Shown: positions 33,539-43,000 of the stretch, one piece after another
How the letters are laid out: each line of letters begins with the position of its first letter
Position numbering within the stretch: position 1 is the stretch's first letter
Assembly (NCBI RefSeq): GCF_000010085.1
Contig: NC_007712.1
Coordinates: 3,720,001-3,784,000, forward strand
Length of the DNA stretch: 64,000 nt
From: Sodalis glossinidius str. 'morsitans'
GTDB lineage: Bacteria; Pseudomonadota; Gammaproteobacteria; Enterobacterales; Enterobacteriaceae
Direction: 5' to 3'
Made by a program: the position numbers and the translations under genes
Notes under the pieces: generated by a model
Databases searched by the model: none
What the model was told of the DNA's origin: nothing
The model's input: the letters and a program-made list of their open reading frames with translations, nothing else

Positions 33539-35354
33539 AAGCTGTCTCATAATTTTTATCGAACACATTGGCCAGTCTACCACGAACCGTCAACCGGGTT
33601 GTCAGCGGATATGACGCCGCAATATCCCACAGACTGATCCCGCCCAGCCGTACGCGTTGATTGGTGTTGTAATTAGTATCCCAACGCTGCCCCAGGTAAC
33701 GGTAATTCAGCGACCAATCAATATCGGCTACCCGCCAGTCCAGCTGGTATTTCCCTGTTGTTTCGCGCGGCGGGCCAAAATCTCATTGGTCTTGGCATCA
33801 CTCGGATCGAGATATTCCAGCGTCACCTGGTGGGATAGCAGACCCGTGGTAAACGAGCCGGTCCATTCTACCCCTTCAATGCGCGCCTTGCCGATATTGT
33901 AATAAGCTTCCTCGCCGCTATCTCACGCAATCATATCGTCGATGTCATTACGATAGGCCGTTAAACGCCAATCAAGCGGGCCGGTCAAGCCTTCGATTCC
34001 CCCTTCCCATTGCTTGCTCTGCTCGGGATTGAGCTGCGCATAGGCGCTGTAAAGCTGGCCGAGATTGGGTGCCTTATACGCGGTGCCATAAGACAACAGG
34101 AGGCGATAGCCTTCGACCACTTCCCAGGCGGCGCTGCCCTGCCATGTACCGTGCCAGCCAAATTGCGAATTATCATCCTCTCTGGCCACCCTCTCCAGGT
34201 GACAGGACCGTACAATTGCTGCACCGTGGCATACAGGCCGGTGTTGCGCTATTCGTAGCCATCGCTGAGATAATTGGTGTCGGGCTCGGTAGTCTGCTTC
34301 TGCCAATCCACCCCTGCGCTGGCAGTGCCGTGCGTAATTTGCAGCGTGTTTCCCCACGCTAAATAATACTGCTGAGAATCATCCAGCGTGGCGGAATCCG
34401 CATAGGGGCCATAGTGAGGATCGTAGTTATAGTCTTTAGTATGGTTGTAGCTGAAGGATAATTGGGACGCATAGATCCCTTGCTGGAAGCGCAGGCCGGT
34501 GTCCCAGGTGCGGCTGTAGAGCTGGCGGGTATCCGGTAGCGCATCCGGATGATTGAAGTCGCTATAAGAATAGGTACCGTCGTAGGCGCTGCGGTTGCTG
34601 AAACCGTAGGTGCGGGCAAACCCGCTGAACCGATCGTTAAACCGATGTTCCAGCCCGGCGTACAGCGTTTTACTCATAAAACCATCGCGATCGAGCTGTG
34701 CCGGGTCACCGTAGGTATCCGGCAAATTGGCCCGAACATCGAATCCACGGGTATAGGTATAATTACCCGCCAGGGTGGCGGTCGTATTCTCCCCCAACTG
34801 CTGGCGGGTAGCGCCATCGTAGGTCTGATAACCGTGGGAGCCCATGCCGGCGCTGAGCGTGCTGCCGTTCTACTCACGGGTAGTGATAATATTGACCACG
34901 CCGCCGATCGCATCCGAGCTTAGACCGCCGAACGCGGTCCGCGGATATATTCAATTCGCTGTACCAGCGCGATGGGGATCTGGCTGAGATCGGATGAGCC
35001 AGATATGCCCGCCTGATTCATCCGCACGCCGTCGATTAACACCAGCGCATGGCTGACGTTCGTGCCGCGAATGAAAAGCGAGCTTTGCTGGCCGAGACCG
35101 CCGTTCTGACCGATGTCCACCCCAGGCAACCGGCTTAGCGCCTCGGCCACGGATTTGATCTGTCTACGATCGATGTCGTCGCGGGTGACCACGCTAACCA
35201 GCGCCAGTACCGTGGAAACGGGTTGCGGGAAACGGTTCGCAGAGACTATCAGCTCATTACCGTCGTCTGCCTGAGGTGCGGCAGTCTCTTGCCCCTAGCC
35301 GGAAAAGGCCGTAACGGAAAGCGTCACCAGCACGGTCGTTTTTGTTTTAAACAT
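33483..35354 (-). pseudogene. btuB: Vitamin B12 outer-membrane receptor, decayed
   Basis: BtuB (~614 aa) is the TonB-dependent cobalamin receptor. It begins at 35354 (MFKTKTTVLVTLSVTAFSG) and meets a TAG at codon 20. The plug domain is readable (DIDRRQIKSVAEALSRLPGVDIGQNGGLG, RGTNVSHALVLIDGVRMN). A frameshift near 34920 follows RGPRSAV, and a TAG near 34872 follows TTRE. Barrel strands follow in several frames, with breaks near 34250 and 33925. It closes with NVFDKNYETAYGYQTAGWEFYLTGTYAF and a TGA at 33483. Length is nearly full, so decay is by small lesions. No cobalamin riboswitch is recognisable in the 250-bp upstream region. Confidence 0.94.
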
Positions 35355-35604
35355 CTTTTCGCATCCAATCGATTGGCAGGACGCCGCGGGCGACAGGTAT
35401 CGGCCGCCGGTGGCGGACCTTGAGCAGGCGACGGAAAATCGGCCACGTTCTGGCCGGCCAATAATCCTACCGTCCCGGTAATAAACGTGTTCAGGAAACA
35501 AATGCACCAGAACAATGACATGCGACAAAACTGGACATTAACGGTTTATTCCCTACAATCCCGGGCAAAAGCGGTAATGACCGCCTGGCCAGCAGGAAAC
35601 GACT

Positions 35605-36717
35605 ATGACGCCCGAGACGTTACCCATCGATCAGTATGAACAGCAGTTGGCGGAAAAAGCGGCGCGTCTGCGGCAGATGATGCTGGCGTTTCAGGCACCT
35701 GAGGCGCAGATTTTCCGCTCACAGCCCGCGCATTATCGCATGCGCGCCGAATTTCGCATCTGGCATGATGAGGATGACCTGTATCACATCATGTTCGATC
35801 CGCAGACTAAAGCGCGGATCCGCATCGATCATTTCATGCCCGGTAGTCCGCTCATCAATGCACTTATGGCCGAAATGATGACGGCCATCCGACCAGAACC
35901 TCTGTTGCGCGCCAAGCTGTTTCAAATAGACTATCTAACGACGCAAAGCGGTGAGGCGGTCGTGACCCTCATTTATCACCGGCCGCTGGACGACGCCTGG
36001 CGCGAGTGCGCCGCAGGCCTGCGCGACGCCTTACGCGCGCGCGGTTACCATATCCAGTTCATCGGTCGCGCCAACAAGACTAAAATCTACCTGGATCGCG
36101 ATTATGTCGACGAGCGTTTGACCGTCGCCGGCCGCACGCTCATTTACCAGCAGATCGAGAACAGCTTTACCCAGCCCAATGCCGGAATCAATGTACACAT
36201 GCTGGAATGGGCGCTGGCGGCCACCGAAGGCGCGCAGGGAGATTTGCTGGAACTCTACTGCGGCAACGGCAATTTTTCGCTGGCGCTGGCGCGTCATTTC
36301 GACCGAGTGCTTGCCACCGAAATCGCCAAACTATCGGTGGAAGCCGCGCACTATAACATCGCCGCAAACCACATCGATAATGTGCAGATAGTCCGTATGT
36401 CGGCTGAGGAGTTTACCCAGGCGATGCGCAAAGAGCGCGAGTTTACCCGTCTCAAGGAGATTGATTTACAGAGCTACCGTTGCGAAACGATTTTCGTTGA
36501 TCCGCCGCGTAGCGGGCTGGACGAGGCGACAGTCAGCATGGTGCAGGCGTATCCACAGATCCTGTACATCTCCTGTAACCCTGATTCTCTGTGCCGCAAC
36601 CTTTCCACGCTATCTACCACCCACACTATCGAGCGGCTGGCGCTGTTTGATCAGTTCCCCTACACCCATCATATGGAATGTGGCGTGTTGCTGGTGCGCA
36701 AGGCGACGGCGGTTTAA
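35605..36717 (+). CDS. trmA: tRNA (uracil-5-)-methyltransferase
   Basis: Methylates U54 of the TpsiC loop using S-adenosylmethionine. 370 residues (E. coli 366), start MTPETLPIDQYEQQL. SAM-binding motif LLELYCGNGNFSLALA is near residue 213. FVDPPRSGLD is near 297, the catalytic cysteine is in ILYISCNPDSL near 324, and the general-base Glu is in HHMECGVLL near the C-terminus. Divergent from btuB and convergent with yijD. Intact. Confidence 0.97.
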   Translation: MTPETLPIDQYEQQLAEKAARLRQMMLAFQAPEAQIFRSQPAHYRMRAEFRIWHDEDDLYHIMFDPQTKARIRIDHFMPGSPLINALMAEMMTAIRPEPLLRAKLFQIDYLTTQSGEAVVTLIYHRPLDDAWRECAAGLRDALRARGYHIQFIGRANKTKIYLDRDYVDERLTVAGRTLIYQQIENSFTQPNAGINVHMLEWALAATEGAQGDLLELYCGNGNFSLALARHFDRVLATEIAKLSVEAAHYNIAANHIDNVQIVRMSAEEFTQAMRKEREFTRLKEIDLQSYRCETIFVDPPRSGLDEATVSMVQAYPQILYISCNPDSLCRNLSTLSTTHTIERLALFDQFPYTHHMECGVLLVRKATAV

Positions 36718-36751
36718 GCCGTCGGCGCCATGCCCATGCCTGATTCAAACA

Positions 36752-37129
36752 TCAGTAATTTTCATCACCGTCCGCTTGCGTGCGGCTCAGGATTTTCAGC
36801 CGCCGGCCAATCCACAAGACCAGCACCACCGCCAATATCGACGGCACGAAATTGGAGCCGATAGCAGGATATTCGGCGCGGACAATCGCGCTGTACAATA
36901 ACAGTCCAAGCAGAAAATTTGCTGCCACCAGCAGCAGATAACCCGGCGGCATGGCACTCTGGTGATAACGCTGATGCAGGCAATACAGCGCCAGAGCCAG
37001 CGCAATCGGCGGAAAGAGGGAAAAGGGAACGATGGCGCTGAAAAGCGCGGTGAAACTGCCGTTAAGGGACAAGCCCGCGATCAGTGCCAACAGCAGTGTG
37101 CCTTTCTCTGCGAGGGTGTGTTGGGTCAT
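36752..37129 (-). CDS. yijD: YijD family inner-membrane protein
   Basis: Conserved enterobacterial membrane protein of unknown function, 125 residues, with four hydrophobic segments (about 10-30, 38-50, 62-85, 92-108). NGSFTALFSAIVPFSLFPPIALALALYCLHQRYH is typical. It starts 3 bp after the fabR stop and is presumably co-transcribed with it, the same arrangement as in E. coli. Intact. Confidence 0.9.
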   Translation of the reverse strand: MTQHTLAEKGTLLLALIAGLSLNGSFTALFSAIVPFSLFPPIALALALYCLHQRYHQSAMPPGYLLLVAANFLLGLLLYSAIVRAEYPAIGSNFVPSILAVVLVLWIGRRLKILSRTQADGDENY

Positions 37130-37132
37130 CTG

Positions 37133-37786
37133 TTACCTGCCATTATTCTGAGTAAGGGTCAGCGCTTTTTCCTGCTCGCGACGGTACCAATAAAAAGCCC
37201 CTTTGGATATCATGCGCAGCTGCAGCACCAGCCGCTCTTCCAGCTGGCGGCGCTGCTCAAGATCGACATCCAGCGCCTCGGCGCCGGCATTGAACACGAT
37301 GATAACCATCGCCTCCGCCTGCGCTTCGGTAAAGCTGCGCGACATATGGTTCTCGATTTCCAAATAATCGGCGAGCTCGGCGATGAAATGCTGGATTTCC
37401 CGCGCCACCGCGGCGCGGAAGGCGCTGGAGGTGCCGGAACGTTCACGCAGCAGCAGGCGGAAAGCGTTGGGGTTGTTACCGATAAATTCCATAAACGTGG
37501 CCACCGACGTGCGGATCACGCTGCCGCCCTTGGCGATACGCTGACGCGCCTGGCGCATCAGCTGGCGCAACATCAGTCCGCTTTCGTCCACCATAGTGAG
37601 GCCCAACTCATCCACATCGCGGAAATGGCGATAAAACGAGGTGGGCGCAATACCAGCTTGGCGGGCGACTTCACGCAGGCTCAGGCTGGCGAAACTGCGT
37701 TCAGCGCTCAACTGGCTGAATGCCGCCTCAATGAGCGAACGCCGGGTCCGCTCTTTCTGTTGCGCTCTGACGCCCATATAAACCAT
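37133..37786 (-). CDS. fabR: TetR-family repressor of unsaturated fatty acid synthesis
   Basis: FabR represses fabA/fabB according to the acyl-chain pool. 217 residues, with an N-terminal TetR helix-turn-helix (LREVARQAGIAPTSFYRHFRDVDELGLTMVDE) and a C-terminal ligand domain (AFRLLLRERSGTSSAFRAAVAREIQHFIAEL). I kept the ATG at 37786 (MVYMGVRAQQ) because GCGAGG lies just upstream. The ATG at 37777 aligns better with the classical N-terminus MGVRAQQKE. Divergent from sthA and followed by yijD. Confidence 0.95.
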   Translation of the reverse strand: MVYMGVRAQQKERTRRSLIEAAFSQLSAERSFASLSLREVARQAGIAPTSFYRHFRDVDELGLTMVDESGLMLRQLMRQARQRIAKGGSVIRTSVATFMEFIGNNPNAFRLLLRERSGTSSAFRAAVAREIQHFIAELADYLEIENHMSRSFTEAQAEAMVIIVFNAGAEALDVDLEQRRQLEERLVLQLRMISKGAFYWYRREQEKALTLTQNNGR

Positions 37787-38020
37787 CCAGCCTCGCCATT
37801 AATGTAAAAAAACAACTATATCAAAATTTGTTGCAACAGCGTTGATACAAACTGTGTATTTTAACGTCCCGAGCCTCCTGCCACGACCCTGGGCCGTGCC
37901 CGGAAGCGCTAAGGACGTTCCGTGCGATTACCGCCCGCCCGATGCGTTGACAATTGGGATATGCGGGCATTGATGTTACAATATAGGTTGTCAATTTGTA
38001 TTCATCGGGTTGGGACAGCT

Positions 38021-39418
38021 ATGCAACCAAAGTACGATTACGATGCCATTATTATCGGTTCCGGTCCCGGCGGCGAAGGCGCCGCCATGGGATTGACCAA
38101 GCGTGGCGCGCGCGTCGCGATCATCGAGCGCTATGACAACGTCGGCGGCGGCTGCACCCACTGGGGCACCATTCCCTCCAAAGCGCTGCGCCAGGCGGTC
38201 AGCCGGATTATTGAAATCAATCAAAGCCCGCTGCACGGCAATACCCGTCTGCCCCACACCGGCTTCTCCGATATTCTGTGTCATGCCGATCAGGTCATAA
38301 ACCAGCAAACCCACATGCGCCAGGGTTTTTACGAGCGCAACCACTGCCAGATTTTCACCGGCGAGGCCAGCTTCGTCGATGAACACCAGGTGCAGATCCA
38401 CTACGGCGATAACACTACCGAAACCCTCAGCGCGGAAAATATCGTCATCGCCTGCGGCTCCCGGCCCTATCAACCCCAGGATGTGGATTTTGACCATCCG
38501 CGTATTTACGACAGCGACTCTATCCTCGACCTGAAGCACGATCCCCACCATGTGATTATTTACGGCGCCGGCGTTATCGGCTGCGAGTACGCCTCGATTT
38601 TCCGCGGCATGAACGTTAAGGTGGATTTGATCAATACCCGGGATCGGCTGCTGGCTTTCCTCGATCAGGAGATGTCCGACGCCCTGTCCTACCATTTCTG
38701 GGAAAACGGGGTGGTTATCCGCCACAACGAGGAATACGAAGAAATCAAAGGGCTCGATGACGGCGTCGAGGTGCGTTTCCGCTCCGGCAAGCGCATGAAA
38801 GCCGATTGTCTGCTTTACGCCAACGGCCGCACCGGCAATACCGATACGCTCAAGCTGGACAAGGTCGAGCTGGAAGCGGACAGCCGCGGGCTTATCAAGG
38901 TCAACAGCATGTACCAGACCGCGGCCCGCCATATTTACGCGGTCGGCGATGTGATAGGCTACCCCAGCCTGGCCTCCGCAGCTTATGATCAGGGCCGTAT
39001 CGCCGCGCAGGTGATCATCAAAGGGCAGGCCAATGTGCAGCTGATTGAAAATATTCCCACCGGCATTTATACCATCCCCGAAATCAGCTCTGTCGGCAAA
39101 ACCGAGCAAGAGCTTACGGCTATGAAAGTCCCGTATGAAGTCGGACGCGCACAGTTCAAACATTTGGCGCGGGCGCAAATCGTCGGCATGAATGTCGGTA
39201 GCCTGAAATTGTTATTTCACCGCGAGACGAAGCAAATCCTCGGCATCCACTGTTTTGGCGAACGCGCCGCCGAGATTATCCATATCGGCCAGGCCATCAT
39301 GGAGCAGAAGGGGGAAGGTAATACCATCGAATATTTCGTCAATACGACCTTCAATTATCCCACCATGGCGGAAGCCTACCGGGTGGCGGCGCTTAACGGC
39401 TTAAACCGCCTGTTTTAA
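38021..39418 (+). CDS. sthA: Soluble pyridine nucleotide transhydrogenase
   Basis: Cytosolic flavoprotein interconverting NADPH and NADH. The start at 38021 (MQPKYDYDAIIIGSGPGGEGAAMG) gives 465 residues. FAD-binding GSGPGGEGA is at residues 14-22. The family-specific GGGCTHWGTIPSKALR replaces the redox disulfide of related reductases. NAD(P)-binding GAGVIGCEYASIF is near 180, and the C-terminal dimer motif HCFGERAAEIIHIGQA is near 410. A frame open for 33 codons upstream lacks similarity. A possible promoter (TTGGGA, 17 bp, TACAAT at 37977) precedes it. Its end overlaps the oxyR end by 18 bp, convergent. Confidence 0.96.
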   Translation: MQPKYDYDAIIIGSGPGGEGAAMGLTKRGARVAIIERYDNVGGGCTHWGTIPSKALRQAVSRIIEINQSPLHGNTRLPHTGFSDILCHADQVINQQTHMRQGFYERNHCQIFTGEASFVDEHQVQIHYGDNTTETLSAENIVIACGSRPYQPQDVDFDHPRIYDSDSILDLKHDPHHVIIYGAGVIGCEYASIFRGMNVKVDLINTRDRLLAFLDQEMSDALSYHFWENGVVIRHNEEYEEIKGLDDGVEVRFRSGKRMKADCLLYANGRTGNTDTLKLDKVELEADSRGLIKVNSMYQTAARHIYAVGDVIGYPSLASAAYDQGRIAAQVIIKGQANVQLIENIPTGIYTIPEISSVGKTEQELTAMKVPYEVGRAQFKHLARAQIVGMNVGSLKLLFHRETKQILGIHCFGERAAEIIHIGQAIMEQKGEGNTIEYFVNTTFNYPTMAEAYRVAALNGLNRLF

Positions 39419-40318
39419 GCCGGTGCCCATGTAGGCTTGCATATGACTGCGGATACAGTCCGCCAGTTGCTCATAGCGGGCACGCAGCGGTGAACCGGGG
39501 CGATACACCAGCGCAATGGTACGTTTCGGTTCCGGTCTGTAACAGGGGAGATAGCAAACACCATCCCGCTTGCGCTCCCGCGGTACCGCCAGGGAAGGCA
39601 GCAGGGTAATGCCGCTGCCCGCCGCCACCATATTGCGCAGGGTTTCCAGGCTGGTGGCGCGGAAATGGGTGTCCTCGTCGGCACCGGCCTGGAAGCAAAA
39701 GCCCATCGCCTGATCGCGCAAACAGTGACCATCCTCAAGCATGAGTAGCCGCTCGCCGGCCAGATCGGACATCGGCACCCGATCGCGATCCGCCCAGGGA
39801 TGATCGGCATAAATCGCCAACTGCATCGTTTCGTCAAACAAAGGCACTTCAATAAACGCTTCCGACTCTTTTACCAGCGCCAAAATGACGCAGTCCAGTC
39901 TGCCGCTGTCGAGCTGCTGTAGCAATTGGCTGGTTTGGGACTCATGTAAATACATTTCCAGCTTGGGAAAGGCCTGGTGCAGCATCGGAACAATATGCGA
40001 CAGCAGATACGGCCCCACGGTAGGGATAAGGCCGATATGCAGCGGCCCCGACATGGATTCTCCCTGCTGGCTGGCCATCTCGCGCAGAACTTTTACTTCC
40101 CGCAGCACCGTACGCGCCTGATCCACCAGCAGCAGGCCGGCTTGGGTGAACAGCACTTTACGGCTAGTTCGTTCCAACAGCATCACGCCCAATTCATCTT
40201 CCAGCTTGCGCACCTGTCCGCTGAGAGTGGGCTGACTGACGTGGCAGGAGTCGGCGGCGCGTCGAAAATGACGATGCTCGGCCAGAGCCACCAAATATTC
40301 TAGATCGCGAATGTTCAT
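39401..40318 (-). CDS. oxyR: Hydrogen peroxide-sensing LysR-type regulator
   Basis: Activates peroxide-defence genes when oxidised. The start at 40318 (MNIRDLEYLVALAEHRHFRRAAD) gives 305 residues, the E. coli length; the ORF upstream of this runs into the operator. N-terminal LysR helix-turn-helix includes CHVSQPTLSGQVRKLE. The redox pair is present: Cys199 and Cys208 in EDGHCLRDQAMGFCFQAG. Effector-domain blocks FRATSLETLRNMVAAGSGITLLP are intact. Downstream of argH on the same strand. Preceded by its own operator. Confidence 0.97.
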   Translation of the reverse strand: MNIRDLEYLVALAEHRHFRRAADSCHVSQPTLSGQVRKLEDELGVMLLERTSRKVLFTQAGLLLVDQARTVLREVKVLREMASQQGESMSGPLHIGLIPTVGPYLLSHIVPMLHQAFPKLEMYLHESQTSQLLQQLDSGRLDCVILALVKESEAFIEVPLFDETMQLAIYADHPWADRDRVPMSDLAGERLLMLEDGHCLRDQAMGFCFQAGADEDTHFRATSLETLRNMVAAGSGITLLPSLAVPRERKRDGVCYLPCYRPEPKRTIALVYRPGSPLRARYEQLADCIRSHMQAYMGTGLKQAV

Positions 40319-40349
40319 GAATTCCTCCATCGACGCGATAGTCCGCGTC

Positions 40350-40390
40350 GATAGATAGAATAGCAATCAACGATTAACCCTATCAATAAC
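40350..40390. promoter_or_regulatory. OxyR autoregulatory operator
   Basis: GATAGATAGAATAGCAATCAACGATTAACCCTATC-AATAAC closely follows the E. coli oxyR-oxyS operator GATAGGTAGAATAGCAATGAACGATTATCCCTATC, with the ATAG/CTAT half-sites spaced as required for a tetramer. It lies 32-72 bp upstream of the oxyR ATG. The oxyS RNA expected on the other side is not recognisable, so the ~310 bp between here and argH hold no other call. Confidence 0.8.
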
Positions 40391-40703
40391 TAAAATCAAT
40401 AATAATTACCGCTACAGATCAATGGTGTCGAACTTCATCCATCTCGTTAAAATGATGAGATAAAGTTCAGGGTCAGAAAGGGAAAAGGTCCCGCAGGCGA
40501 TATTCCCCGCCTATCAGGACGATCATTAGCTAAAGGCACCAATGGATGCACCGTGCAGCGCGAAAACGGTCAGCGTTTTGGTAGAAGACGCGGGCCGCCC
40601 GCAGAAGTGGCCTCCGCGGGCCAATGTCCGGCCACGCTGACCCACCGCGTCAACCCACCCATCTGCCGGGTAATAGCAATCGGCAGGCGCCGCACCGCGG
40701 CCT

Positions 40704-42077
40704 TTATGCCAGCCGCTGTTTTGCCTCGGCGATAGCCTGCGCGATCTGCTCCGGCGCCACGCCGCCTTTCGCCTTGCGCTGCGCCAGGCACGACGCCAGC
40801 GCCAGGACCGGATAGACATCCTCATCGATCACCGGGCTGAAAGCCTGCAGTCGCGCCAGCGGTAGCGTTTCCAGGGGCACTCCCTGACGGATAGCTTCCA
40901 CCACTGCCTCGCCGACAATATGGTGCGCTTCGCGAAAAGGGATCCCCCGCGCCACCAGATAATCCGCCAATTCGGTGGCGTTGGCATAACCCTGCTGCGC
41001 CGCTTCGCGGCAGCGCGGCGATTTCAGTTGGATCCCATCGAGCACCAGCGCCGCCATATGCAGACAGTCAAGCCAAGTATCCAGCGCGTCGAAAAGTCCC
41101 TCTTTATCTTCCTGCATATCCTTGTTATAGGCCAGCGGCAGGCCCTTCAACGTCATCATCATGCCGGTCAACGCTCCCTGTACTCGTCCGCATTTGCCGC
41201 GGATAAGCTCCAGCGCATCGGGATTTTTCTTCTGCGGCATCAGCGACGAACCGGAAGTGACGCGATCCGATAATTCGATGAAGCCCGCCTCGCCGGTATT
41301 AAAGAAAATCAGATCTTCGGCGAAGCGGGAAAGGTGCACCATGCCAATCGCCGCATACGACAGGAGTTCAAGAACATGATCGCGATCGGAAACGCTATCC
41401 AGACTATTGCGTGTCGCAGAAGCAAAACCCAGCCAGCCGGCCAGCTTGTCGCGATCGATAGCATAGGCGGTACCGGCCAGCGCGCCGGCGCCGAGTGGGC
41501 TGACGTCAAGACGCGTCAACGTGTCGCGCAGGCGGCTTTCATCGCGGGCGAGCATTTCGCTGTAGGCCAGACACCAGTGGGCGAAGGTGATGGGTTGCGC
41601 GCGCTGTAAATGGGTATAGCCGGGCATCACCACATCCTGATGGGCCTCGGCGGTCATGACCAGCGCCTGCTGCAATAAGTGTATCGCGCCAAGCAGCTCG
41701 GTGACCTGCGCTCTACACCACAGCTTGAGATCGGTCGCCACCTGATCGTTTCGGCTGCGTCCGGTGTGCAACTTTTTGCCTAAATCGCCCACTTTATCAA
41801 TCAAGCACTGCTCTACCCAGCTATGGATATCTTCTGCATCGCTCGCGAGGATGGCTTCCGGCGCGGTGCGCACCTCCTCCAGGGTCACGTTCAGAGCGTC
41901 TTCCAGCTGTTGCTGCTCCGTTTCGCTCAACACCCCCACGGTCACCAGCGCGCGGGACCAAGCCACGGAGCCGACAATGTCCTGTTCGGTCAGACGGTAG
42001 TCGAACCGCAGCGAGTCGTTAAAAGATTTAAAACGTTGATCCGCCGCCTGACTGAATCGTCCGCCCCAAAGTGCCAT
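40704..42077 (-). CDS. argH: Argininosuccinate lyase
   Basis: Last step of arginine synthesis: argininosuccinate to arginine and fumarate. 457 residues, identical to E. coli in length, start MALWGGRFSQAADQRFKSFND. Signature SSLMPQKKNPD (near residue 282) with the catalytic Ser loop, KLHTGRSRNDQVATDLKLW near 107 and PGYTHLQRAQP near 157 are intact. It follows argB by 126 bp on the same strand. It shares several regions of unbroken identity with E. coli, with no sign of decay. Confidence 0.97.
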   Translation of the reverse strand: MALWGGRFSQAADQRFKSFNDSLRFDYRLTEQDIVGSVAWSRALVTVGVLSETEQQQLEDALNVTLEEVRTAPEAILASDAEDIHSWVEQCLIDKVGDLGKKLHTGRSRNDQVATDLKLWCRAQVTELLGAIHLLQQALVMTAEAHQDVVMPGYTHLQRAQPITFAHWCLAYSEMLARDESRLRDTLTRLDVSPLGAGALAGTAYAIDRDKLAGWLGFASATRNSLDSVSDRDHVLELLSYAAIGMVHLSRFAEDLIFFNTGEAGFIELSDRVTSGSSLMPQKKNPDALELIRGKCGRVQGALTGMMMTLKGLPLAYNKDMQEDKEGLFDALDTWLDCLHMAALVLDGIQLKSPRCREAAQQGYANATELADYLVARGIPFREAHHIVGEAVVEAIRQGVPLETLPLARLQAFSPVIDEDVYPVLALASCLAQRKAKGGVAPEQIAQAIAEAKQRLA

Positions 42078-42203
42078 AACCTGCTCTCCTGAAAACGATG
42101 CTGACGCGCACCGCGCGCGGTAAAGGTGCGTACGCGGCCTCGTGCCGCGCCGTAAGAGGGTAAAACGAACCGGCCGGCGTCACGCTGCCGGCGAGGCCGG
42201 CAA

Positions 42204-42977
42204 TCAGGCCAGTATACGGGTGCCGATGGCAACGCCGTTGAACAGCGCCGGCAGTTGCTCGGCGTGCCGCCAGCTGGCGATATCCACCGGCCTGCCCAGC
42301 GTTCGGGCCGCATCAAGCGCGGCGTTGACCTTCACTATCATACCGTCGGTGATGATCCCCTGCTCGATTAATTGCTCGGCTTTCTGGGCGGTCATTTCCG
42401 CGATGCGTTGGCCTTTGCCATCGAGAATCCCGCTGATGTCCGATAGCAAAATCAGGTCGGCGCCCAACGTAGCGGCCAGCGCGGTGGCCGCCTGATCGGC
42501 GTTAACGTTCATCAGTTCGCCGTCATGGGTCAGCCCAATCGAGCTAATAATGGGCAGATAGCCCGCCTCCAACAGCGTCGTCAGCAGCACCGGCGAACCG
42601 GGGTGAGCACGGCCGACATGACCCAGCGCCGGATCGAGCGGCGTGACGTTCACGCTATCGCCATCCCCGAGGCACAGTCCTACCGCATTGATGGCGTGTT
42701 TTTTCGCCCACGCCAGCAACGTTTTATTGGCGGTGCCGGCCAGCGCGCCGGTAATAATCGCGATCTGATCCGCAGGCGTCACCCGCAGGCCGTTTTTCTT
42801 TACCACCGGCAGGGAAAGTTTGTGCATCAACTCGTCCACCAGGCAACCGCCGCCGTGGACGATAAGCAAAGGGCACCGGTGCTCGGCGCGATAACTGTCC
42901 AGCGCGGTAAACAAACGCTCCAGCGCCTCGTCGCTATCCAGCAAAACGCCGCCCAGTTTGATAATCAATGGATTCAT
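42204..42977 (-). CDS. argB: Acetylglutamate kinase
   Basis: Phosphorylates N-acetylglutamate, the second step of arginine synthesis. The start at 42977 (MNPLIIKLGGVLLDSDEALERLF) gives 257 residues as in E. coli; the frame is open 10 codons further without similarity. Amino-acid-kinase motifs: IIKLGG at residues 4-9, LLIVHGGGCLVDE near 40, LMNVNADQAATALAATLGADLILLSD near 160 and TDGMIVKVNAA near 215. Intact, directly downstream of the broken argC (23 bp gap). Confidence 0.97.
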   Translation of the reverse strand: MNPLIIKLGGVLLDSDEALERLFTALDSYRAEHRCPLLIVHGGGCLVDELMHKLSLPVVKKNGLRVTPADQIAIITGALAGTANKTLLAWAKKHAINAVGLCLGDGDSVNVTPLDPALGHVGRAHPGSPVLLTTLLEAGYLPIISSIGLTHDGELMNVNADQAATALAATLGADLILLSDISGILDGKGQRIAEMTAQKAEQLIEQGIITDGMIVKVNAALDAARTLGRPVDIASWRHAEQLPALFNGVAIGTRILA

Positions 42978-43000
42978 TATGTTATTGGCCTCATTAGTGC

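Noticed and set aside
35355..35604. Possible cobalamin riboswitch upstream of btuB
   Set aside because: The conserved B12-box and core elements of the E. coli btuB leader are not recognisable in either orientation. The region may be too decayed or deleted.
37991..39178. 395-codon ORF antisense to sthA
   Set aside because: Shadow of a GC-rich real gene. Its low-information composition follows from sthA codon positions, and sthA is unambiguous.
40391..40703. Possible OxyS small RNA divergent from oxyR
   Set aside because: The OxyR operator is clear, but the sequence on its other side lacks the OxyS 5' end, its loop sequences and any terminator. I could not align it with E. coli OxyS, so I made no RNA call.
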